Below are positions 20,092 through 27,772 of a DNA stretch of 30,976 nucleotides, one piece after another; positions within the stretch are counted from its first letter, which is position 1; every line of letters starts with the position of its first letter. Below the pieces are notes generated by a model. It was not told where the DNA came from, did not search any database, and worked only from the letters and a program-made list of their open reading frames with translations. Position numbers and translations under genes: made by a program. This DNA comes from a virus, in IMG/VR virus record IMGVR_UViG_3300046167_000587, positions 1 through 30,976 of that record. One strand, given 5' to 3'.

Positions 20092-20916
20092 TTAAACTTC
20101 TTGTCGAGTTAAAGTCTCTGTACCTTGGAATGTTACAGAAAAAGTTGCGTTCTCTTCAACACCAGCCTCCATTGATACACTAGTTACTTTTACATTACCT
20201 GCGTAAGCTATGTCAGTACCTCCTGTAAATCTTTCACTAAACCTAACAAATACAGAATCACCAGTTTGTAAATCGTCTAATTGATTTTGGAAATCTTCAG
20301 ACTGAGTATAATCTTGCAAAGCATCTGTAGTTATTTCAAATGATTTTAATCCTGCAAGATGTTCTGCTGCTCCACCAGAGTCTTTATTTGTAACATCTCT
20401 AGTTTCTCTATTTACGCTTATTGATGCTGATGTGCTATAACCTATTGGTATATAAGTGTTATTAGTTTCTCCATCTTGAGTAACTGCAATATCTAACTTA
20501 CTATAATCTATTATAGCACCCCAAGGAACTCCAAACCTCTCAATTTCTACTACATCATCTACTTCTCCTAAGTAAGTGCTAGTAATTGTTAATTTTGATT
20601 GGTGGTTAGTTGCATCTTCATCAGAAACAGATAACAAAATTTCAGTATATGGAAACGATCCAAGATTTTCTAAGGTATCTTTAATTCCTTGTGCATTATT
20701 TTCGCCTAAAGAATTTGAAGCACTTAAAGTTATGTCAAAATCAGCTAACTTAACACCTGAACCATTATAAAGATTCTTTATAGTTATTGCAGTCTGTGTT
20801 TGACCCTGGGCTACACCAATAGCATCATTACCATCAAAAAATATTTCCGTAATTTGAGCTTGGTTTGCCGATGCCTGTTTATAAACTAATAAATCCGATG
20901 CGTTTTTAATTGCCAT
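20092..20916 (-). CDS. major tail tube paralogue with inserted domain (274 aa)
   Basis: A TP901-1-type tail tube protein twice the length of its neighbour. Residues 1-14 and about 155-274 align with the 137-residue paralogue: an MAIKNASDLLVY start, then STSASISVNRETRD, HLAGLKSFEITTDA, VSMEAGVEENATFSVTFQGT. Between them lies an inserted region of about 135-140 residues rich in Asn, Thr, Ser and Gly (ITEIFFDGND, then LKLTITSTYLGEVDDVVE-type strands), likely a surface domain decorating the tail. Its order directly after the shorter paralogue suggests duplication and then insertion. Either it forms a mixed tube with the shorter paralogue or it is a terminal ring. Confidence 0.8.
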   Translation of the reverse strand: MAIKNASDLLVYKQASANQAQITEIFFDGNDAIGVAQGQTQTAITIKNLYNGSGVKLADFDITLSASNSLGENNAQGIKDTLENLGSFPYTEILLSVSDEDATNHQSKLTITSTYLGEVDDVVEIERFGVPWGAIIDYSKLDIAVTQDGETNNTYIPIGYSTSASISVNRETRDVTNKDSGGAAEHLAGLKSFEITTDALQDYTQSEDFQNQLDDLQTGDSVFVRFSERFTGGTDIAYAGNVKVTSVSMEAGVEENATFSVTFQGTETLTRQEV

Positions 20917-20941
20917 AATTTAATGGATTTAAAAGTTAATA

Positions 20942-21355
20942 CTATGATAAATCTCCTGTTCCTTGTAGAGTTAAAGAGTAAGTAGCGTTTTCTTCTACAC
21001 CTGCGTCTACACTACACGAAGTGATGTAAGCATCTCCTGAGTAAGTTTGACCAGCAGTACCAAAGCTAACTGTTACCTTTGCAGTTTCGGGATCAGCTAC
21101 CAACATTTGTGTGATTAAATCATCGACATTATTCCCAGTACCTGTAAAATCTACAAACCCATCTCCTGAGATTTCCCAAGATTTAAGTCCTGCTAGAGAT
21201 GTAGACCATCCCTCACTTGATTTTGTAGTAGAATCTCTCATCTCTCTTGAGATAGATAGTGATGCAGAAGTTGCGTGTAGAAGTTGTACTGCAGGTGTCC
21301 CACCAGCTCCATTTACTAATTGAACAACTACGTCTGTTGCATTTTCTATTGCCAT
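20942..21355 (-). CDS. major tail tube protein, TP901-1 type (137 aa)
   Basis: A 137-residue tail tube protein. Family features include an MAIENATDVVVQL start, LLHATSASLSISREMRDS, a Leu-Ala-Gly-Leu-Lys-Ser-Trp-Glu-Ile strand, KVTVSFGTAGQTYSGDAYI and the conserved end VEENATYSLTLQGTGDL. It has the normal length for the family and probably stacks as rings around the tape measure. It is followed by a larger paralogue that contains the same blocks. It is separated by only six bases from the tail completion gene upstream. Confidence 0.88.
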   Translation of the reverse strand: MAIENATDVVVQLVNGAGGTPAVQLLHATSASLSISREMRDSTTKSSEGWSTSLAGLKSWEISGDGFVDFTGTGNNVDDLITQMLVADPETAKVTVSFGTAGQTYSGDAYITSCSVDAGVEENATYSLTLQGTGDLS

Positions 21356-21361
21356 TTTATT

Positions 21362-22186
21362 TTAGTTTTTAATTATTAAACAATTGAAAGTTAAGTTTTT
21401 GTAGAACTTTTCGGGTGTCTTAAAATATTCGTCATCTAGATTTTCAAATCTAAACTTAGCAGTATAAGACTGCCCATCTTCGGTATATATTACCTCGTAC
21501 AAATCTAAAGCGTCTACAATTGCTTTAGCTTGATTATATGTCGTTGCATATTTATCAGCAAAACAAGATATGTTTACTGAAACATCGCAAGAATTTAAAG
21601 AACTTCCCTTAGACAAAAAATTAGATACATTTGCAATCTCATATGTAGTCGCAGGGTATTCTGTTCCTTGTGGTATTACTACAGGCGATATTTTTGCGTT
21701 TGTATCGACTGATTTTATAGTTACGCTTTTTAAAATACTAGATTGTGCGGTGTCAGAAAAAGCTACAAAATTTAAAAACATATAACCTCCAGCACCAACA
21801 GTAAATCTAAAAGACCTTTTTATATCGCCACTTTGCTCTATTGGGCCTCCGTAAATACTAGAACTATAAGGTACTTGACCAATCATTACCTGATTTGTAA
21901 ATGGTGATTCTAAGGAATATTCACACACATAAGTTCCGCCTGAATTTAGAAAAATAGACGCTGAAAGTAATGAGTCTACAGTAGAATCAGTAGATTGAAA
22001 CACTAACTTATTATCTAAGGCAGATACAAACCTAGGAGGTGTAGGAGTGCAAAACCAACCATTTGTTGTGGTAAATGGTTCAGTATTTGCAACTACTTCA
22101 GTTCCAACAAATTCCCCTTGTGCCTGTAAAAGGTCAAGTGAATTTCTTAATTTTTCGTATATTTTCTGTCCTATTACTGCAAACAT
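21362..22186 (-). CDS. tail completion protein (DUF3168/gp17-like) with inserted jelly-roll domain
   Basis: A 274-residue protein in the position of the tail terminator/completion protein. Residues 1-22 (MFAVIGQKIYEKLRNSLDLL) and about 165-274 (ISPVVIPQGTEYPATTYEI, then SCDVSVNISCFADKY, AKAIVDALDLYEVIYT and the C-terminal strands) match the DUF3168 family, whose members are normally 120-140 residues. An insert at about 24-164 interrupts the first loop and looks like a beta-sandwich or jelly roll (TEPFTTTNGWFC, FVSALDNKLVFQS, GGTYVCEYSLES, FRFTVGAGGYMFLNFVAF). It could be an outward-facing glycan-binding domain at the head-tail junction. The next gene ends one base before its start. Confidence 0.75.
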   Translation of the reverse strand: MFAVIGQKIYEKLRNSLDLLQAQGEFVGTEVVANTEPFTTTNGWFCTPTPPRFVSALDNKLVFQSTDSTVDSLLSASIFLNSGGTYVCEYSLESPFTNQVMIGQVPYSSSIYGGPIEQSGDIKRSFRFTVGAGGYMFLNFVAFSDTAQSSILKSVTIKSVDTNAKISPVVIPQGTEYPATTYEIANVSNFLSKGSSLNSCDVSVNISCFADKYATTYNQAKAIVDALDLYEVIYTEDGQSYTAKFRFENLDDEYFKTPEKFYKNLTFNCLIIKN

Positions 22187-22705
22187 CTAAAATCCTGCCT
22201 TTTTGATCATTTTATCTAGTAACCTTTCTATATCTTTTTGAGCCTGTTTAGAAATTTGGTTTCCCATTCTCTCTGCTGTGGCTTTAAATACATTAGGATA
22301 TTTAACAAGCTCTCCTGATCTATTCTTGTAACCCTTTATTTGCATTGCTGGTAAGTTTTTACTAGCACCTTTTCTCCAATAATGAGGGTTAATCTTTTTT
22401 ACCATTGGCCCAACAAACAAACCAGGTTGTTTTGACTTTCTTGCGGCTGTTATTCCAATAGTATCAGCAATCCTAGTACCATAAACATATTTTTTTGTTT
22501 TTGGGTTGTATCTTCTACCAGGGTTTTTGCTTTTAAATTTGTTTTTGTAAGCAACCTTCATACCTCTAGCTAACTTGTTAGCGGCTGGTCTTAGTGCTTT
22601 ATTTATTTCGTTTCTTGATTTTCTTGGAGTCATTCCAAGTTTCATCAAGCCATTTTTAACCTTTTGAACTCCTTTTACTTGTATGAATGTTCTTTTATTA
22701 GCCAT
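22187..22705 (-). CDS. HK97 gp10-like head-tail joining/tail completion protein
   Basis: A 172-residue, strongly basic protein of the HK97 gp10 type, which sits at the head-tail connector in many siphoviruses. The family pattern is visible: a VKGVQKVKNGLMKLG start, an ALRPAANKLARGMKVAYKN helix, a flexible basic loop, a YGTRIADTIGITAARK strand, GLFVGPMVKKINPHYWRKG, and a helical C-terminus (FKATAERMGNQISKQAQ). It lies between the head-closure gene and the tail completion gene, the usual order. It is slightly longer than typical members because of basic linker sequence in the middle. Confidence 0.8.
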   Translation of the reverse strand: MANKRTFIQVKGVQKVKNGLMKLGMTPRKSRNEINKALRPAANKLARGMKVAYKNKFKSKNPGRRYNPKTKKYVYGTRIADTIGITAARKSKQPGLFVGPMVKKINPHYWRKGASKNLPAMQIKGYKNRSGELVKYPNVFKATAERMGNQISKQAQKDIERLLDKMIKKAGF

Positions 22706-22706
22706 A

Positions 22707-23081
22707 CTAGTAAGGGTTATCTGTAGCTAAGTTTTGTTTTGTAAATATTTCAATAAACTCTTTTCGTGGGTCTATAACAAAACCTAAAATATCATAGTCT
22801 TCTCCAGTTTCCACATCTTCAATAACCCAATCAGATTTAATTAGTTTAGTAGTCTCATTGTATCTTACCGTGAATACAAATCTACCATAAGATTGTAATT
22901 GCTCACCCTCAAACTTTTCTTGAACATCCCTTAATGTTTTCACATTTTTGTTTGCCCATACCGTTGTGGTTGTAAAATTATATTTTTGAACCCCACCAAA
23001 ATCATCGTGATTTTCACCAACTGATTTTAGGTTAATTCTAATATTAAAATCACCTGCTTTTAATTTGCTTATAAATGCCAT
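22707..23081 (-). CDS. head closure / head-tail adaptor protein
   Basis: A 124-residue protein of the phage head-tail joining family (SPP1 gp16-like head closure). Its pattern is a small beta barrel: ISKLKAGDFNIRINLKS, then DDFGGVQKYNFTTTTVWANK, a helix with VKTLRDVQEKFEGEQLQS, FVFTVRYNETTKLIKSDWVI and DYDILGFVIDPRKEFIEI. This is the classic arrangement in which the protein plugs the connector after packaging. It overlaps neither neighbour, and is followed one base later by the gp10-like gene. Confidence 0.85.
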   Translation of the reverse strand: MAFISKLKAGDFNIRINLKSVGENHDDFGGVQKYNFTTTTVWANKNVKTLRDVQEKFEGEQLQSYGRFVFTVRYNETTKLIKSDWVIEDVETGEDYDILGFVIDPRKEFIEIFTKQNLATDNPY

Positions 23082-23084
23082 ATC

Positions 23085-23693
23085 CTAGTGGTAACATTTA
23101 TAAGGTTGTAGTAATATTTCAGATGCCATAGGGAAACTACGTTTTCTATCTTCTCTAAAATAATACATATCACTTACAATTAACTTAATCGCTTGTTTAA
23201 TTGCTTGTGGGACATCACTTGCATCTTCACCAAAACCTGTCTTAAAACGAAACCAAAATGCGTTACTTATATCTTTTAACAAGGTAATATTTCTATCGAA
23301 ATCACTTGTTAAATAAACTATAGTCGGATTAGAAAACCTATCTATATAGACTTCGGATGACCCTATTGAACCACCTTGTTGAATTATATAATTTACAGGC
23401 CAAGGTGAGTTTCCACCTTGATGGTTAACCATTACGCAATCAGGAAATATTAAAGAAGCCTTTTCTACAACTTTGTTAAAGTATAGGTTATACTCGTGAG
23501 TAATAAAATGTCTACCACAATAATTTTCTGCCATCTCTGTAGCAGCATCTATATATAGACCCAACAAAGTGTCTTCGTAATTTGTGTCAATACGAAGATG
23601 GTCTTTAATTTCATCGACAGTCACAACCTTAGTTGCAGGATCGTCTACTAAATATAAATCTCCTTGTTTGTTTATGTTTGGGTCTAAGTACAT
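23085..23693 (-). CDS. head-tail connector (gp6-like)
   Basis: A 202-residue protein of the phage gp6-like connector type that forms the ring below the portal. The N-terminal helical hairpin is typical: VVTVDEIKDHLRIDTNYEDT, then LLGLYIDAATEMAENYCGR, followed by a beta-rich middle segment and C-terminal helices (VPQAIKQAIKLIVSDMYYF). It is longer than short gp6 forms because of the middle beta segment. It is the first gene after the major capsid gene, on the other side of a partial terminator, and four bases upstream of the head-closure gene. Confidence 0.85.
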   Translation of the reverse strand: MYLDPNINKQGDLYLVDDPATKVVTVDEIKDHLRIDTNYEDTLLGLYIDAATEMAENYCGRHFITHEYNLYFNKVVEKASLIFPDCVMVNHQGGNSPWPVNYIIQQGGSIGSSEVYIDRFSNPTIVYLTSDFDRNITLLKDISNAFWFRFKTGFGEDASDVPQAIKQAIKLIVSDMYYFREDRKRSFPMASEILLQPYKCYH

Positions 23694-23711
23694 AGAATTA
23701 ATATTGAAAGT

Positions 23712-23740
23712 AAAGGGAAGTCCCGAAGGACTCCCTTTTT
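23712..23740 (-). terminator. hairpin after major capsid gene, probable partial terminator
   Basis: On the minus strand, a stem of 11 bp (AAAGGGA and GTCC, with one bulged base) closes a stable UUCG-type loop and is followed by TTTACTTTC. It lies 18-46 bases after the major capsid stop codon. The short T run suggests that it reduces rather than stops transcription into the connector and tail genes, so capsid mRNA would dominate, or that it protects the capsid mRNA end. Confidence 0.7.
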
Positions 23741-23757
23741 AATTTAAACTATAACTA

Positions 23758-25005
23758 TTATGCAGTTAAAGAAGTTGCTTTAACGAAACCTGCTCCGTTA
23801 GAAACACCCCAGTCCATATATTGGTTAAGAACCAATTTTGTTTGACCAGTTGCTGCTACTGTGTAAGGGTCTACCAAGATGTCTAATCCACCAAACATAC
23901 CAATGTATAATTTAGAGAAGTCACCGAAGAAGAAGTCAGCAGTACCTGTTGCCTTAGTACATCCATTAGTGAAGAATGATTTGTAACCATTTACGATTCC
24001 ACCTTGGAAACCTGCACTAACACCTGCTACTTGAGCAGCTTGTTTGATATCTTTCAATAATGCCGGGCTACAAACGTATGCCAAGTTACCTTCAAGACCA
24101 CCTGCTTCAGCTAAAGCTGCCTCTGCACTTACTAAGTCAGAGAATACAGAAGATGCATCGTATGTAGCGTCAGAGGTAATTGAACCAGTAGCTACTTCAC
24201 CTAAAGAAGTTGGAGCTCCTCCACCTGCATTTGCGGTACTAAAGATAGCTGCATCCATTTTTTGTCCTACTGCACGACCTAAGTCACGGATGATTGCTTG
24301 TTCCGCACCTGCTCCGTTTTGCATCAATAATTGCTTAGAGATGTTTACATAAGCTGCTAGACGATTTGGAGTCAATTCAACTTTTCCAAAGTTAGTTCCA
24401 CCATCTCCTGCTGCATCAATTTCATCTGCCCAACCTACAGTAGAAGCACCTGTTACAGGAATAGTAGTATTTGCAGAAAGGTTAGTAAGAATATTTGCTC
24501 CTACTTTATCAAATACAGAAGCCTCTCTCATTGCATCAGCAAAACCTAATATGTTTGTTCCTGCGATTCCTGATGCCGGTGCTTCAACTTGACTTACGTT
24601 AGCACGTTGCTCTAAGATAAAAGAAGGAATACCAAGTCCGTTGATAGAACGACCTGCGTTTCTTGCTTCATTTACTGCCTCTTCGTGCATTTCTCTTTCA
24701 ATACCATCAAGGTTTCCGTTCATAGAACCTTGGATCGCCTTAAAGAAAGAGTAGTCTCTTACTTCTGTTGGCTCGTTAACTGGTGCAGATGCTACGTTAG
24801 AAGCGATTTCTGCGTTTAGTTTTTCTTGTCTTTCAACCATTTCAATGTCTTTCTTTAATTTATCGATGCTTTCCATTTTTGCATCGTAAGATACTTGCTC
24901 GTCTTCATTTAGGTTACGAGCCTCAGTTTTACAAGTTTCAAGCATTACATTTGACTCTTCAATCAAACTTGCTCTCTCTTGACGTAATTCTACAGAATTT
25001 TTCAT
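23758..25005 (-). CDS. major capsid protein, HK97 fold
   Basis: A 415-residue HK97-type capsid protein. An N-terminal helical, charged region of about 100 residues (a Glu/Lys-rich coiled coil) is the delta/scaffold domain that the prohead protease would remove. The mature part has NVSQVEAPASGIAGTN, a GWADEIDAAGDGGTNFGKV segment, LAAYVNISKQLLMQ, the spine-helix region ERDLG-type residues AEQAIIRDLGRAVGQKMDAA, and FFGDFSKLYIGMFGGLDILV, all in the family order. It is directly downstream of the protease gene (stop and start adjacent) and followed by a partial terminator. Confidence 0.94.
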   Translation of the reverse strand: MKNSVELRQERASLIEESNVMLETCKTEARNLNEDEQVSYDAKMESIDKLKKDIEMVERQEKLNAEIASNVASAPVNEPTEVRDYSFFKAIQGSMNGNLDGIEREMHEEAVNEARNAGRSINGLGIPSFILEQRANVSQVEAPASGIAGTNILGFADAMREASVFDKVGANILTNLSANTTIPVTGASTVGWADEIDAAGDGGTNFGKVELTPNRLAAYVNISKQLLMQNGAGAEQAIIRDLGRAVGQKMDAAIFSTANAGGGAPTSLGEVATGSITSDATYDASSVFSDLVSAEAALAEAGGLEGNLAYVCSPALLKDIKQAAQVAGVSAGFQGGIVNGYKSFFTNGCTKATGTADFFFGDFSKLYIGMFGGLDILVDPYTVAATGQTKLVLNQYMDWGVSNGAGFVKATSLTA

Positions 25006-25974
25006 TTAGAGTTTACTTTTAAGTGTTAATTCATTTTGTAATAATCCGATTTTATTAAGTGTTTCTTCACTATCGCATACTTGTTCTTGCTCTACTACTT
25101 CTTCAACTTTCTCAGAAATTTCTTCTTTGATCAGTTCAAGAGTTCGTAAAGCAACATCGGTATTGGAGTAAGCCCCTACACCAACTATAGAAACATCAAA
25201 TAGTCTAGCAACTTTCTTAATGTTTCTTTTATGGACATCACCATCTTGAGTCCACTCATCATCTTCAACTGTAAAAGCAAAAGACGATTCGTACAATAAA
25301 CCTCTACGCATAAGTTCAGCGACATCGTTACCTGTAGAAGTGTTTGGTAAAGTTCCATCATATTTTAGTCCTCTCTCATCTACTGAGAGTTTAAGTGTAC
25401 CACCTTGGTTACGATCCAGGATAGCGTTCATATCGTGATTGTAAGTAAGTATCACGTTATCTTCTAATCGACCATTAAAAGCATCACGAGAGATTGTTTC
25501 TCTAAAACCTAAATCTCTACTTTCGTGGTCAAACAGAGCTGCATAACCACTAACACGATAGTCCTCAGATTCATCGTCTTTACGAACCTCGCATTTAGCA
25601 GTAAATACTCTTATTTCTTTATTGTCTTTCATATCAAAACTTTTTTCTTCTCGTTCAATCTCTTTAACTTTTTTCTTAGACCAACTAAATCCTGCGTTTC
25701 CTCCCCACAATGCCCAAGCAATTCTCCAAGCAGTCGGGCCACCATCATTCTCTTTTGCAGAGTAGTGTTTAGACTTGTTGTTCTCGTGTCGGCTAAAGAA
25801 TGAATACATTCTCTTAATCGTTGAGATTGATAAATCTCCGTTTATTATATCTCTAGCCCTAGAAACTCCAGTTGAAGTGCCGCCTCGACCATACTTTTTT
25901 CTCCATTCTAAGCCCTTACGAGCCTCTTCTCGCATTCCTGAGGTTGGAGTAGTATTTACGTCTTTTAAAGCCAT
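25006..25974 (-). CDS. prohead maturation protease (HK97 type) with N-terminal extension
   Basis: A 322-residue protein in two parts. Residues about 115-275 are the HK97 prohead serine protease: DYRVSGYAALFDHESRD, NVILTYNHD with H180, MRRGLLYESSFAF with the probable catalytic Ser at 231, and ARLFDVSIVGVGAYSNTDV. Residues 1-105 are a separate domain also seen fused to or near phage maturation proteases (EARKGLEWRKKYGRGG, then GVSRARDIINGD and RIAWALWGGNAGFSWSK). The protease should cut the scaffold domain of the neighbouring capsid protein. A C-terminal acidic tail of about 45 residues follows. It overlaps the portal gene by one base. Confidence 0.9.
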   Translation of the reverse strand: MALKDVNTTPTSGMREEARKGLEWRKKYGRGGTSTGVSRARDIINGDLSISTIKRMYSFFSRHENNKSKHYSAKENDGGPTAWRIAWALWGGNAGFSWSKKKVKEIEREEKSFDMKDNKEIRVFTAKCEVRKDDESEDYRVSGYAALFDHESRDLGFRETISRDAFNGRLEDNVILTYNHDMNAILDRNQGGTLKLSVDERGLKYDGTLPNTSTGNDVAELMRRGLLYESSFAFTVEDDEWTQDGDVHKRNIKKVARLFDVSIVGVGAYSNTDVALRTLELIKEEISEKVEEVVEQEQVCDSEETLNKIGLLQNELTLKSKL

Positions 25975-27218
25975 TATTCTTCGGTTAAATCAGTTCTAGA
26001 GGTAGCCTCACCAAGTTTATCTAAAGGCAACATATTAGATTGCATATAAACTTTTTCGCTTTGTTCACCCATCGGGTTCATATCCTCTAAAGAACGAACT
26101 TCATCCGGACTCATAACACCAATGTTTACGAGTGTTCTATAATAGTCTGCTCTACTTTTTGAGTCACCCCTTAAAAGTGCAGTAAGATTAAATTTAAAAT
26201 ATTGATAACCTCTATCCTTTGCAGGGATGAGTTTTGCATTTAATTCGCTTTCTATTCTACGAATCCAAGGTGTGATAGTGTGAACTACAAAATCTATTTG
26301 TTGTGATTCTATAGAGTTGTAACTTGACTTTGTAAGATCGTTAACCAAGTGATTGGGAACTCTAAATACCCTACAAATATCACTAACTTGATATTCTCTA
26401 GATTCTATGAATTGGGCTTGATTGTTAGGTACAGTTCTAGAAACCCAGTCCATACCTTCTTCAAGAATTGCAGTTTTACCTGCGTTTATCGTTCCTTGGT
26501 AGTTAGCACTCCAAGACTCTTTTAATCTTTTTGCAGTTTCAGGTTTTAGTGTTCCGGGGTGTTTAAGTACACCGCCCATATGTGAACCATTTTTAAACCA
26601 AGATCCTGCGTGTTTATCTAAAGCAATAGATATACCTAAAGTCTCTGCTGCTGCTTGAATAGGTGGCTTCCCAATAACACCATCAAAAGATAACCCTTTA
26701 ATGTGAATCATATTCATTGATTGCACTTTTCCAACAAATGGGTAAGGGGTATCTATGTTTTGAGTAACTTCATAATAAACTTCCCTCCCATCAGGAGATG
26801 TATAAACATCAACGTCTTTAAATTGTATTGGATGAAGGGCGATTGGTAAACCGCCTTGATTTCTTTCTATGTATGCACAGAAGTTACCATCAAATGATAA
26901 ATCAACCAAGGCTCTTTCAAAGAACATAAAAGAATTGTATAAAGGAGAGGGTTGTTCACCAATCAACTTATTCAAAGGATCGTCATTAAGTTTTATCTTT
27001 CTATTATTATCATCTTTATAATATAGACAGATGGGAAGGGAAGCTATTGTCTCAGACAAAACTCGTACACACGACCATACTGTTGCGATTCTGACCGCTT
27101 GGTCTTTTGATATTGTTTCGCCTGACGCACTTAAAGAACTGGTAATGATGGTTGAACCGAATATCGACCTAACCTCTTTATCAGTCTTGTTTTTTCTGAA
27201 AAAATCTAATAAACCCAA
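25974..27218 (-). CDS. portal protein (HK97 family)
   Basis: A 414-residue HK97-type portal. The typical blocks are present: the N-terminal region with VRIATVWSCVRVLSETIASL, PLNKLIGEQPSPLYNSFMFF, then VDLSFDGNFCAYIERNQGG, an IHIKGLSFDGVIGKPPIQAA strand, IALDKHAGSWFKNG, and the IESREYQVSDICRVFRVPNHLV, then SYNSIESQQIDFVVHTITPW helices. The protein forms the dodecameric ring through which DNA enters and leaves the capsid. It lies between the sigma-like gene and the protease gene in the late operon and overlaps the protease gene by one base. Confidence 0.94.
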   Translation of the reverse strand: MGLLDFFRKNKTDKEVRSIFGSTIITSSLSASGETISKDQAVRIATVWSCVRVLSETIASLPICLYYKDDNNRKIKLNDDPLNKLIGEQPSPLYNSFMFFERALVDLSFDGNFCAYIERNQGGLPIALHPIQFKDVDVYTSPDGREVYYEVTQNIDTPYPFVGKVQSMNMIHIKGLSFDGVIGKPPIQAAAETLGISIALDKHAGSWFKNGSHMGGVLKHPGTLKPETAKRLKESWSANYQGTINAGKTAILEEGMDWVSRTVPNNQAQFIESREYQVSDICRVFRVPNHLVNDLTKSSYNSIESQQIDFVVHTITPWIRRIESELNAKLIPAKDRGYQYFKFNLTALLRGDSKSRADYYRTLVNIGVMSPDEVRSLEDMNPMGEQSEKVYMQSNMLPLDKLGEATSRTDLTEE

Positions 27219-27271
27219 AGCTCTTTGAATAGTTATACATTAATAAATAGTAAAAAGACCAATATACTGAA

Positions 27272-27772
27272 CTACTTTTTTAGCTTATTTTTCAAATTTA
27301 TTTGAGATTTAGCTAATGTTTTGTAGATATATCGTTCTGTGACCCCTTTAATTTTGGCTATTTCTCTGATTTTAAGGTCGTATTCATACCTTAACATAAT
27401 CACATCTTTATTAAATTTGTTAGGTATATTTAACGCTTCTTGCCATATTTTATCCGCCGAAGCATCATAATCATCATATATAGGAGCATCCTTGACACCT
27501 TTGTCCCTGTATTTCTTATGAAAAGGAGAACTATTAGACAATACTTGATTAGTCGTAATCCTAGCAACGTAATATCTAAAAGAATTAGTCTCAAATAATG
27601 ATTGAATTGTCTCATCTGATTGTGTTAAAAGAATTATATTGATTTCTTGAATTAGGTCAGATACAAGATGGTAATCTTGATTCCTACCTGCAACAGATTC
27701 GCATATCTGTCGAATAATAGGTTGCTCCCTTGTTATTATTTCGTTTTTAGATAAAGAATATTTCTTTGTCAT
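27272..27772 (-). CDS. phage sigma-70-like factor (ECF-like)
   Basis: A helical 166-residue protein resembling a short sigma factor. An N-terminal region with LVSDLIQEINIILLTQSDE matches sigma region 2.1/2.2, followed by a FRYYVARITTNQV helix. The C-terminal 40 residues, with LRYEYDLKIREIAKIKGVTE and RYIYKTLAKSQINLKNKL, are a region-4-like helix-turn-helix. The longer frame (to 27826) would overlap terL by 80 bases, so I prefer the Met at 27772, giving a 26-base overlap. In Bacteroidetes phages such a gene often sits between terL and portal. It may direct late transcription; it could also be a small DNA-binding regulator. Confidence 0.65.
   Translation of the reverse strand: MTKKYSLSKNEIITREQPIIRQICESVAGRNQDYHLVSDLIQEINIILLTQSDETIQSLFETNSFRYYVARITTNQVLSNSSPFHKKYRDKGVKDAPIYDDYDASADKIWQEALNIPNKFNKDVIMLRYEYDLKIREIAKIKGVTERYIYKTLAKSQINLKNKLKK

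Noticed and set aside
27293-27300. Minus-strand TAAATTTG matching a Bacteroidetes -7 box ahead of the portal gene
   Set aside because: No TTTG or TTG lies at the required 19-21 base distance upstream, and the site is inside the sigma-like coding region, so it is probably chance.
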